Below, piece after piece: positions 46,676-59,200 of a stretch of 64,000 bases of DNA (position 1 is the stretch's first letter; each line of letters starts with the position of its first letter). The DNA lies in assembly GCA_947561715.1 (NCBI GenBank), contig OX387202.1:13467001-13531000 (forward strand), given 5' to 3'. The translations under genes and the position numbers were made by a program. This DNA comes from Ascidia mentula (Eukaryota > Chordata > Ascidiacea > Phlebobranchia > Ascidiidae). Below the pieces are notes generated by a model. It had not been told where the DNA came from, ran no database searches, and was given only the letters and a program-made list of their open reading frames with translations.

Positions 46676-46835
46676 TCACGCTTCGCTGGTCGTAGTCTCA
46701 AGCAGGGTTTCCTCAGTCTCAGCACGTATCGAGTCGAGAAAGCTTGTCCGTCGCGTTACCATCCGTTCTTGTTGTTGCTGATAAATACGCTTACGCTCAT
46801 CCAGTTCGTGACGTTGCCGTTCCTCGTATGATTCG
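46676..46835 (-). CDS. Alternative terminal exon of the PLAT-ankyrin gene
   Basis: On the minus strand a CCGCACAG acceptor at 46836 opens a frame of 53 codons to TGA at 46676: ESYEERQRHELDERKRIYQQ, QERMVTRRTSFLDS, ETEETLLETTTSEA. It is charged and likely coiled-coil. Its entry phase (one base completing a codon) is the one left by exon 23 at 47664, so it can replace the terminal exon at 47462-47288 without a frameshift. No exon-24 donor of matching phase was found, so it is alternative and not additional. Strand, position, splice site and phase all fit, but nothing confirms use. Confidence 0.5.
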
Positions 46836-47287
46836 CTGTGCGGAGTCTATAAGTAAGGATTACTTTACCTTTGAAGTTGGTTTATTTAAGGAAACGAAAT
46901 GGCCAATTTCGATACGACTGTTTGTCACGAAATACATTCAAGAACATACGAGTTAACGTAAAAAAGGAGTTGCCGTATATCAGTGGTCGGCAACCTTCGT
47001 GCCTGTTCCCAAACTATGTCAAATTTTAATGCCTTTACGTGCAAACACATATGCGCACACCTCTAATTTAAAAACCACTGTGTCACGACCGTCTCAATAG
47101 GTGAATATATGAATATTTGATGGATTAATTCATGTGATTGTGGACAGCCAGGCATTTTTTTAACTTTCTTTCCGACGCGACACAATAACGGACGTATGAC
47201 AACGTATCAGAGTGCAAGGGTTGTCGACTACTATTCACTACCGTGCATTAATCAAACAAGCCCTTTGAACACACCGGCATTACATGC

Positions 47288-50200
47288 CTATGAAGAGGTT
47301 ATTACAAAATGTTGGGAACATACTGTGCCGTTATTGGCTGAAGTGTCTCTTTCAACCTCTGATGTCTTGCCTCCTTCGTCAGAGGAAGATGAGGATGAGG
47401 AAGATGACGATGATGATGATCGGGATGAAGATTTGGAGGAGTAGTTGCCAGAAGAAGCAATGCTGTGAAAAAAGTGCACGTGTTTTTAAGCGCAAATTTT
47501 GTTCTTAAAACTAAGAATGCCAGGAGCTCGTATGGCCAAACTCAATTAAACATCTTCGGGGTCACCAATACGGCGATGGCATAATTCCAAAAACTCTCCA
47601 GCGCATTGCATTGGAAACGAGAATTGGAGAAACAGAAAATGGACGCATTTCACGACTCTTTACCTGCTCTTGCTTGACATGATGAGAGAAATGGAACTGT
47701 CTTGTTTTCTCAAATCTCTTAGCCAGACTTTGAGGAACGTCGCAATCTCCTTATGCCGATATTGCTTTGCTAGATCCAGGGCAGATCTGACAAAACATAA
47801 TTGTTGATTGAAACCAAATTTTTGAACAATGTACCAACAACTCTGATATTACCAACAAAAGTTTGGCGAGCTTAGACGTCAAGCGATTCGTCATAAATTA
47901 AGATTAGTCGCTCGAGTTTCGTCACACAACAAAAGACTTAATTAAGGAAATTTAAGTTACACATTGTCACAATATTTACAACGGCATAACATGTCCTATA
48001 TTACATAAAGGCTTCTAATGCCTTTTTAAGCAAATAGTTGTACGCAAAAGTATGTTTTATGATATACTTTCTACACCACATGTTTACAAACTGTATTTTG
48101 TCAACACTATTTTAACCAAAATCTGATTCAGGCAAAATACCTGTGGAAGTTATCTCTCATTCTCACGTTGGCGCCAGTGGACACCAGCCACTTGACGGCG
48201 CTCAAGTGCCCACTCATACTGGACAAGTGCAAGGCGGTTTGGCCGTCTATGTTAGCCGAGTTCAAACCTCCTCCCATCGCACGAATAACCTGCGCGAAGG
48301 TTTGAAACAGTGCAAAAAACTTCTCCACTTGAGTGCACACAAATGTTTGAATTAGTGTTAAGTCAGTGGTTCTCACCCGATACTCAAAGCTAAAAACCCC
48401 AAACTGCAAATTTATTTGCTAAATATATCAAGAAGGAAACAAAGCTCTTACAAGTGCTGAACGTTTTAGATTTTGTTAGGGAATTTTACACAGTTGAGAA
48501 ACCCTGCGTTAAATGAAATCCCAGACACGACGAAAAGTTATTATGTCAAAATTGCAGTCGTTTTAATACTCTTGTTCTGTCACAAAAAAAGTCAACAAAA
48601 ACGTGGCAACAATCTGTACCTACAAGTTAAACATTACCATTACTCACCATCATACAATTGACGTGACCATGCATTGCAGCCATGTGCATTGCTGTGTAAC
48701 CAGTTTGCGTCTCAGCTTCTAGCTCGGATCCAGTAGCAGCGAGCCACTGTACAATATACAAAAGTCAACGAGTTTTGGAGTAAAAGTTCGCATTAACGAA
48801 CTTGTTCAAAACATAAAGTTTTTATTGTGAAATTACACCTAAACTCAACCTACAACATATATGACTAGATATCGCTGCCAGTAGACAAAAATTGGAGCAA
48901 ACTTGGGCGGAGGGAAGAGACCTGCACTCACCTGAATAATCTCCAATTTTCCGTGAGTTGCTGCGACGTGAATAGGTCTCCAACCTTTGTCGTTTTGTTT
49001 TCTGATTGAAACGCAAGTTTGGCATTGATTTAACGTCAAGAAGGCGAAGACTAAGTCATAGGAACATATGGTACAAGCCACACATGCTAGAAGATTTAAG
49101 ATATAAAGTTATTATAATATTTCACTATAATGTCGTTGGCGAAAATCCAAATGCTCATAAACGAAAAAAGCTGTTCTAAAAGTTTTCACTCACTCCCTCA
49201 ATTCAGGGCGCACTTTGAGCAGTTCCGTCACCTTCGACACCTCCCCGTCTCTGATGAGTTCGTGAATGTCGCTCCTTACCACCAGATGACTCGGTGACTG
49301 GATCACTCCGTCCTCCTCGTTCTCCTCCATCAACCCGGATGTTTCGGTGGTCGCCGGTTGCCATGACGACTCCTCCGCGAGTGTGGACGTCGTGAGGCTG
49401 ATCTTGCGCTGCATTTCTATGCTGGCCTATGCGGAAAGCAAACCGTTAACAAGGAAAAGAAACGATATTTTTGTACATGTATAAACGGTTTTGACCAAGT
49501 GACGATATTGTTACGATAAGTTGCACGTTAAACTATTTCGAAGCGTTTGTCAGTACACAAAATGGCCCAATTGTTGATTTTCACAAACATTAGCTTGCAT
49601 AGTAAAATCACAGGAGAAACCGTCGCCTTCTTCCTGACCAGTCGGATCAAGATGCACACATTGAGCTCGTGGTGAGGTTTGTACCCCTTGGCATTATTTG
49701 CCCGCGTTCTACCGTTTAAGCAGCAGGTACTCGACGGTCAGACTGGGCTTTACTGGTGGTTTAATAAACATGAATGCATTTCTGTTTTTGCATCCAAGAC
49801 AAAAAATTAGTTTTATACTTGATTAGTGTCTCGCTAAACACCTACGTTAATTCCTTGTATATATTCGTCGGCCTTCCTTCGGCCCTCCTCCCTAAGCTTT
49901 TCCTCTTCATCTTCTCCACTAGCGGCGCCAGTGCTGGTTGCTGTGCCAACGAACGCGCTGGTATCCGCTTCGGTCGTTTCTTCAATTATTTCTTCTTTAA
50001 AAGAAAGATTTGACGTCACCGACACGGCCACGCGTTTTCTGGGCAACTGGCCCACTAGGGAGGCGACTTGGCCCATTCTTAACTCAATATATATGAGGTT
50101 AGCGCAAAAATGCGTTTCCGCTTTGACACGTCCAGCGAAAACCACGTCGTTGGTAGTGTAACGAGCGACATTGCAGCGAAACTGAAGGGGTCAGTAACTC

Positions 50201-53200
50201 ATTTAAGAGGTGGGCTCCATGTTTACAATCACATTTAATGTAAAATACGACTAAGTACCCCGACCATAAGTTGTCCGACGAAGCAACTCAAATAATTACT
50301 TTGGTGACGTAATAGTTTTACAAACGGAGCCCTATTGTCAACTACCTTTGTCCAAGAATGCGGTTAAACTTTACTGCATTGAACTATTTTATGTTGCAGT
50401 ACTACCACAGAAGTTTGTTCAGAGGGATAGTAAAACTTAATCGTATCATTACTTTTTTGGGTATGTTACTAGACAGGCGTAAGACCAGTGTTTCCAAATA
50501 TTTTTTACCTTCATCGCTGGACGAACTACTACTAGACGAGGTATTGTGGCGAGAAGAATCACGTGATCGCACGCTCCGAGTGTCGACTTCTGTCTCCTTT
50601 TCCGAAATCTGTAACGACAAATTGTTGAATTGTTCTCAGTACGCAAGTGGTGGAAGTACATGACAGAACTACTGCAATACCAAATGTTTGTTGACTGCAA
50701 AACATACTTATTGGGACAAAAAATCCGCAAATTATCGTTTGGGAGTTTACCCATTAATTTTTCCTTTTGCACCATCGACGCTTGACGAGTAATGAGTTTT
50801 GAAATGTGTGGCCCACGTCAAGATACTGACAGAATTTTGAGGCCAAGACATTTTGCTCGGGCTAAGCTATATTTAAATATGTGGGCTTGAACTGTACAAG
50901 CAGCAATCGTGCCCAAAACACCTGCTATAATTCTACAGCGGTCACCTGATTCTCTGGCACTTGGGCTTCGTTTTGTCGGTGAACGTCGGCAGTGAAAACA
51001 TATGAGTTGGAGCTTTGGGGAATCTCACTTGATTCAAACTGGGTTTCCGTCAGTTTTTCGACAGTTTCTGTTAGAACAACGGTTACTATATGCAACTTGC
51101 CTGGCAAGAACGTGGATGTTAACACCAAAATCTACGTCAACACTGGTAAAATAAAAAAAGATATATTAAGGTTGCCTAAAGCAGTGTTGGGCTTTTAACG
51201 AAGGGGTCAAGTGCTTCAAACTTTGTAGAGTGGGTAAATCGTTTATATGCTGAACATCTGCGGCCCGCGCTAATTTCAACAAATGGTTATTGTGGCCCCC
51301 CAAAAACACTTTTTCTACCTTCGTCTGATCCGCTCGAGGAACTGCTGCTCGATGAACTTGATTTTCTTGAAGAAGTTCGCAAAGAAACAGATTGTGTTTC
51401 GTCCGATGGTTGAACTGTCAACTTTTCATGCTCGGTGACCTGTGACGTAACAATACACCCTGTTGCGACATAATTAAATAGCGATAAACTTTCATCGTAT
51501 CTTAAGCTGTTTAAACGAATACAAATAGAAAATCTACAACAAATACAAAGAAGTTGTCAATATTTTGTACCTCAACCTCTTTGTCCACAGGTTCAACTAT
51601 CGTTTCCATGGTGACGGTGTCAAAAGTCACTTCCGGGCTCGTAATATTTTCGGCCGATTCCAATCTTTGCAACGGTACGGTTTCCGCGAACGAAGAAATT
51701 CGCTGGACGCGTTTCGGAGGTTCTTCATGGAATACGTCGCTCCCGGAGGAGGAAGATGAGCAGGACGAAGAAAAAGAATTGCTCCTTAAGCGATCTGTGA
51801 TAAATGCAAATGGATTGCTGGATGTTTTTTCTTCATTCTTTTCTTCCACTTCTTCCTTTTCCAAAATCTCTGGTTTCTTCCCAGATTCGGAGGACTCACT
51901 GCTGGATGATCTCTTGTCCTCTTCTTTTTCATTCTTAAGGAGGGCTGCAAAACCCCCTCTCATTGAAAATGTGGCTTCCTCTTTTTCGGATTCGACGATC
52001 TCTGACTTCTTCTCTTCCTCTGATTCGGAGGACTCACTGCTGGATGATCTTTTGTCTTCTTCTTTTTCATTATTTAGAAGAGCTGCAAAACCTCCTCTCA
52101 TTGAAAATGTGGCTTCCTCTTTTTCGGATTCGACGATCTCTGACTTCTTCTCTTCCTCTGATTCGGAGGACTCACTGCTGGATGATCTTTTGTCTTCTTC
52201 TTTTTCATTATTTAGAAGAGCTGCAAAACCTCCTCTCATTGAAAATGTGGCTTCCTCTTTTTCGGATTCGACGATCTCTGACTTCTTCTCTTCCTCTGAT
52301 TCGGAGGACTCACTGCTGGATGATCTTTTGTCTTCTTCTTTTTCATTATTTAGAAGAGCTGCAAAACCTCCTCTCATGGAAAAGGTGGCTTCCTCTTTTT
52401 CGGATTCGACGATCTCTGACTTCTTCTCTTCCTCTGATTCGGAGGACTCACTGCTGGATGATCTTTTGTCTTCTTCTTTTTCATTATTTAGAAGAGCTGC
52501 AAAACCTCCTCTCATGGAAAAGGTGGCTTCCTCTTTTTCGGATTCGACGATCTCTGACTTCTTCTCTGCCTCTGATTCGGAGGACTCACTGCTGGATGAT
52601 CTTTTGTCTTCTTCTTTTTCATTATTTAGAAGAGCTGCAAAACCTCCTCTCATGGAAAAGGTGGCTTCTTCTTTTTCGGATTCGACGATCTCTGACTTCT
52701 TCTCTGCCTCTGATTCGGAGGACTCACTGCTGGATAATCTCTTGTCCTCTTCTGTTTCATTCTTCAGGAGAGCTGCAAAACCCCCTCGCATTGAAAAAGT
52801 GGTTTCTTTTTCCTCCTTTTCAGACTCGGCTGAAAAAGAAGACTCGCTGCTGGAAATTTTCTGCTTTTCCTTTTTATCATCATAAAAATAGTGCGCAGGA
52901 GCACCTCCATACATGGCACCTGGTCTCTTCGGAGCAGGACTTTCTTCCAGCGAAGGTTGCGTAGAAGCCTTGGTATTTGATTCCGTATCAGAAGAAGAAG
53001 AAGAAGAAGAGGACGATTGGCTGCTGGATGCTGCGGACTCCCTAAATACGGCAAAGTTGCTCTTAATCTTCTGGAAAACAGACTTGTCTTCATTTTCATT
53101 ACTCTTCTTTTCGGTTAAATCTTTTCTATCACTTCCATCATCCTCTTTTACTCCACGAACAGATCCTCTATTATCACTTCCATCTGTGTCTGAAGAAGAC

Positions 53201-56200
53201 AAATCTTCATCCGAGGACTTCTTTTTACTTCTTTCTTCCACCTCTTCATCACTGCTGGATCCTGCCAGCGTCTCAGAATCCGATTCCGAAGAGTCAGAAT
53301 CTTCGCTTTCCTCCAAATAGCTCTCGCTTCCTGTTGGAAGAGATTTCCTCCTGCCAGCACTGCTGTCGGAGCTGTACTCCAGGTGGCTCTGGCTCTTAAT
53401 ATCGATCTCAGGATGTAGAGTAGTTAGTTTGGAATCCGAAGACTTTCGGAATTCGGCTTTTGATGAAGTTGTTGACGAGGAACTGGAACTGTTGAGTTGG
53501 AAATTTGGGTTTGCGTCAGAAAAAAAAAACTTCTTGACAACATTGTTAGTTTACAGTCACCCTCGATTGTGAGCTTTACGTAAATGTTAAAAGGTAACAT
53601 TTGATGCGCTGGTATTATTACCAAATTTGTCGTTTAGTTTTCTGATAACCTTATACGGTACAACCTAACCTGCTAACGCATAGGCCTACACAAGAGTAGG
53701 GCAAACGTGAACATCAATAAAACATGGCGCTACAAATTACCGACGTGTCATTATAAAATGGAAGCCCCTCGAATACAATCCGCACCAACGTTAGGAAAAA
53801 AACGTAAAAGCCGCCGCTTACGATCGAATATAAACAAAATTTAGCTATAATTATTCAAAATTACTCACAGAGAGCGGCAGAAGAACGCCAGTGCGATTTT
53901 TTAATTTAAAAAAACAATTTCGCCTAAACGGCTTTGTCAGTTTTTGTACCTATTCAAACAGTTATGTTTTTGTTGCAACAATTAATGATGTTGTATAAAC
54001 AAGTTAACAGTAAAACTTCAGATTTTCTGAAATAAGTTGGTGAAATAAATTTTTTATTTGCCTGCTTTTATCGGATGATTTGGAGTTGCGTCTCGAGCTT
54101 GCCTTCGGCGTTGTTTCCTCGTGTGATTTTTTTCCGCTCATCCGTTCGTCTTCGTCAGATGATGATGAGGAGCTTTCTGATGAATCTTCAGGTAATGTAA
54201 TATTTTAACAGCTAAAGAAAAAAGTTGTTTTCTTTCATTCCATCAAGATTACTTTAAGCAAAACGATGAACCCAGAAATTGGGATCGTGTTACGACACCA
54301 GTTTAAACCGCAGTATAGCTTTCCTTTTCTGATACAGTTAAAAGTTCGAAAGGCAGAATACTTCCACATTTTTGTTACAGATGAAACAGACATGAACAAA
54401 AAACAAACCTTCGTGGTTACGAGCATTCGGACGGAAATGTTGAAAGGTTTTTTCATTTCCCAAATCTCCCGAAAGCCACGTGTTGCAGGGGAATTCCCAC
54501 TTTCGGTTCTTGCAACTCACAACGACTCGCTCAAGAAACCAACTGTAAGCTGTAGGAACAAAAATAGCGTGGTTGCCATAAACGTTGTATGTTTGATTCC
54601 CACACACAACCATGCGGGAATATTTGGATTTTCTAAAGTTATTAAAACGAAAGAATAGAAAATCTCACGCACAAATATGACGTCACACATTAATATTTAT
54701 TTGCGGGCTTGCGCCATTAACATTATGTTAGTTAATAAAAGTTTAATATGCAAATGAGACGACATGTGACGTCATTATAAAATATCTTTGCCGGAACAGT
54801 GAAAGCGGTTCTTAAGGAATCAAGGGTAGATAATACTAGCTTCCTGTCTTCATTGTGTTACCTTTTTCTTTCTGGTCGTGACCTATTCCGATCTTTCTAA
54901 TTTCGCCAACTTCTTCCGTTTCAATGTGAAAAGTATCAACCTATAAAAAACTTCGTCTTAATCTCCGCCTGTATCGCACAAGCGTCGGTGACGTTTCACT
55001 CAGCAAACTTTTTTTTTTTAACAAATTTTAATTTACTTTATTAAGCAAACAAAATAATGTGATTAGATTATATAGGGCAGTTACTCTTTAATTTTGCCTT
55101 TTCCCCTTCCTATGAAGTACAACAAACTCTATAATTATAATTTAACATGTAATCCGTACACTCTACAGATCTAACACCATGGGTTGCAACCTTTCGAACT
55201 TGTGAAGGCAAGTTTCAATGAATACAGAAATGGCCACAAGAGCCAACGTTACGTTAATCAAAGTGGTAAACTAGGTCAGTATTAGCCTTAATAGCAGTTA
55301 TAGAACCAACCTGAGCTCTTCTAAAGGCTTTTTGCTTGTGTCTCCCTTCCATGGTCACAGTATTGGTTAAATACATTTCGTCGGTGTCGGAACGATCCCC
55401 GTGAAGGGTGAGATACACATCGGCCGACGTCCCGGCTCCCAGCTTATCCCCGGTGTGGATTTCGACTCTGTATTGGCACAATTCCATCGGACTTTGACGG
55501 CCGCCACCATCGCTGCTTCTGTCGCTTGGAATAACCTATAGTGGTGATGGATTAGTATGTGCCAATGTTCTTATATTAGTCATGTTTTTTTTTTGTTAAT
55601 TGCCAAGACTATGAAACGGGAATAGTTTATAATTATAAAGCGTCGCAGTTGTGTGCAAGAATAATATCTGAAACATAGTCCATTATTGTCGGTTGTAGGG
55701 TTGCCATGGTTACCTTCGACTTCGGCCAAACAATATGCACGTAGCAATTCAAGCACTTTTAAATTAGAAAATTAAGTACGCAAGTCCAAAATAACCACGT
55801 GTCTTAGAAATAAGCACAATTTTATTTTCTGCTACACACAACTAGTAAAAGTAAGCAATAATTTTAAAAATAAGCACGGTATGGCAACCCTGATTATAGC
55901 AATACAATCAATTTCACACAACAGGTATCCTCAATATTAGCAATTTTTTTAATACAGCGGAAAAAAATTACGTCAGAATTTCTGTATCTTCCGTTTGTTT
56001 GCAAAGCTTTCAAGCTGAAGACCCGACTTGATAGCTTAACAAACGTTGACTTACCACCACATGTCTCTCTCTTATCCTATCACTGGGCCTCATCCTTGTT
56101 TGGGTTCCAGCATTGATACTAAACCCACTGTCTGGTGATGGGGCATACCGGTTCGCAGAGCCAGGATACAAATACTGAAGGAAAATGGAAACGTTTTAAT

Positions 56201-59200
56201 GTGAGCAACACACGAGCAAGAATTCAACTTTCACGATTATTTTTTTTGTTTTTCAAGTTTTTTGAAAAAGTTTGATAAAGTGTTCGGGGAAAATTGGCTT
56301 GAATGTCGTTGCTATATCAGATGCTACCTAAGTATTGCAAATTGCTTATGGAAACAAAACTATGCATACAACATAAAACAAAAAGTTAAAAGAACGAGAA
56401 GTCAAGTTATTGATCACAGAGCAGTAAATTTGTAGGGAAAACAGCAACCGACATTAGCCATATTTCAGTCACTCGCATTCACCTCTCTGTTGCGTACAAC
56501 GCCCGCCGAATAAGGGCGGTATGAACCGTCGTTGTGTACATAGTTGCCATGGGGATGACGTGCTGAATAAGGTCGATGTGGTCTGTGGCTGAGAAAGACA
56601 AACACAGTTTTTAAAACTCAGTAAAATAAATGTATGCGTTGATATTTGTTTTGTATGATGTTTCGCTTGACAGTTTTATAATTGAACATGTTAAAAAGAA
56701 GAATTAAAAACACAATAAACGTATTAGTAATTATATGCGCAAAAGAGCCATAATAATCAAATGGAGCGCACTATGGCCAAAACAACAGTTTGGGATCCAA
56801 TAGCGCTATCGGCGCTGTTGTTTTGGCCATCGTGCGCTCCACGTGATTCGTCTGTGTTGATTGGTACCTAGTTTGGTACCCAACATATCGACGATTGACC
56901 GAAAGGTACCACAAAGTGGAAATCTGTGTGCCTGCTAGTCTACCAGCTAGCACAGTGCCACATCAACAGCTGCACTGATGAGACCTTACAGGTCGAAACA
57001 GTGCGTGTATACACCCTGTCTGCAGCTCTCATTTATTATTAATTAGTAAAATGTGATAACGAATAACAAGAAAATTGCAGCACATTTGTATCTTGAACGG
57101 CTGTGGTTGCAAAGACAAAACTAAAAAAATATATGTTTACATGGAAGTGCTTATTTTTATGAATATTTTAGGCGTAGAATTGCAGCCAGTTACAAGAGTT
57201 GCAAATGCACCTACAGCGTAAAGACAATAATGGCTACAAAACGCTTAATTTATAAAATAAAAATGAAATTAGAAATAATGGTTTGTCCGCTAAACCATGT
57301 TTCCCCAGTTGAAAGATACAATGGGGACTATAGGGCTGCTGCTAGGTTATAGAGCAAGCAATACGAATGGAAAAACAAAACGTCAATATCTCATTCTATA
57401 TCATAGCAAGAGAGTTTCACCTCTTAGGAGTGGAAAACATCCTCGGTTGGTGATCGTAGTCAGCACTGGAGGATGACATTGAGTAAGAAGATGACCCAAC
57501 ATCCTCCAATGAGTCTTCATCGAGATTCTTGTACGAAACTTTTCTTCCATTGATGTCCCAAGCATATCTACAAACAATGTTACTTGTAAAGGCCTATTTT
57601 CAACACAAGTTTTATGGAAGGTTTATTAATCCACCCTGTTAAAACTTCTACCCTTATTTAAAATCTTTCGTACAAGTGCACTTATCTGTACAAGTTCAAA
57701 TTCTACGGTAAACTGTGTACAGTATATTGTCGATAATAGTACTGCTCTCTTGTAGTGTCTCGATTGAGACCACAACCGTTCGTATTATTACGTGTAAACA
57801 CGACTTCTGTTGGAATAATCCCACCAACAAGCTGTACTTACTTCGGTTGTCTTTTCGCAGAAACCGCGGAGGAAGCCCGCGCTCCGTAGCGCCCACGTGC
57901 GGTTCCCGGTCGAGGAGGCATGCTTCCAAGACCCGGAAAGCTCCGATTGTTGTTGTGGTACTTAGCAGGGGCCGATTGCGGGCGAGTGCCGTGTCTACTT
58001 GCGATGATGTCATGAGCAAGGGCAACCGTTTCCTGTATTTACAAAATGTTAGAATCAGAAGAAAAAGTGACTTTGTTACGTAAGCCTGTTGTCACATACG
58101 TGAAACATGTGCCCCATAACAAGATAATCATATATTTTCCATTTTTGACACTGTAATGTTCGTGCTCGTGTTTGGGCAAAAATAAAAACCAATGAATGCA
58201 TGTACGCTTGGTACTTATGTGTGATTGTCTGATATTTCATCTAAAATGCATCTAAAGGTTTCAAATTTCAACTATTGCTTTTTCGAAACGTGTTATACAC
58301 TATGAAAGTACAACACATAAATGGTGTACAAAAGTACATGGTGATGTCCTGAGAATTACAAATAACATTTTCCGAATCGATTTATCGGCTTTACAATATC
58401 CGCCACAGCAAACAGCAGCCAAGGTTTAATTTATTGCCCTTATCGGTACAGCAGGTGGCGAATAAGTGTATTTAATTTGCGCTTATTGGATTTTTCTGCA
58501 CCAGGAGAAAGCCAAAATCAACACAGTGGTGTATTATACAAGCGCGTCAGCACTTTGGCTGTTGTTTTTCATTTCTTGGCAAACACGTCGCGGTGTACCG
58601 TACATTTTAAGACCGGCATAGTTTTATCACCACATGAAAATAGTTATAGTTGTTTAATGTAAATCAGGGGTTGATATACAGGCGTTAAAAGTAGTTCCAA
58701 GGTCTAATTTAACCCAATATGGTAAACATTTAAGAGTTGTTTAAGTCGCTTTTTTTAAATTGAACACAAAAAAGTATGTCCAAAATCAGGCTCTTCTTAT
58801 AAAAAAAAACAGTTTTTTTCATTTGACGTATTGGTCGCTATATGCAGCATATCTACGTCAGGATACATCTGTCATTGCAGCCGAAACATCGATCACAATA
58901 TGGGTTTTTTTAACCGAGTAGTTCTATTTAAGTTAGCAACATGCCTGGTAGCTTTGGCAACCAACTCTAATACAGAGAGCCTGTGTTGCCAGTTGTCGTC
59001 GATTTTCAAGGGGTTATAAGAAACACTTACAGTTGCTACAAGAATCTGGCTGGATCGGTTGATAAGTCTGTTTACTTCCCGTCGGGATATTTTTGAGGGG
59101 GTTGCTTTTCTCAACACGGGTCCGCTGTGATAAACTTTCGAGTGCATTCTGCAAATGACGTATTTGCTTGAACGAAACACCAAGATATTATTTATTTGAC

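Noticed and set aside
49252..49280. CTGATGAGTTCGTGAATG as a possible hammerhead core
   Set aside because: No GAAA or paired helices follow, and it lies in a coding exon of the PLAT-ankyrin gene on the other strand.
51554..52885. 443-codon plus-strand frame and the overlapping 333-codon frame
   Set aside because: Antisense to the Ser/Glu repeat exon, whose splice phases and domain context fix the coding strand as minus; the openness follows from the 138-bp repeat.
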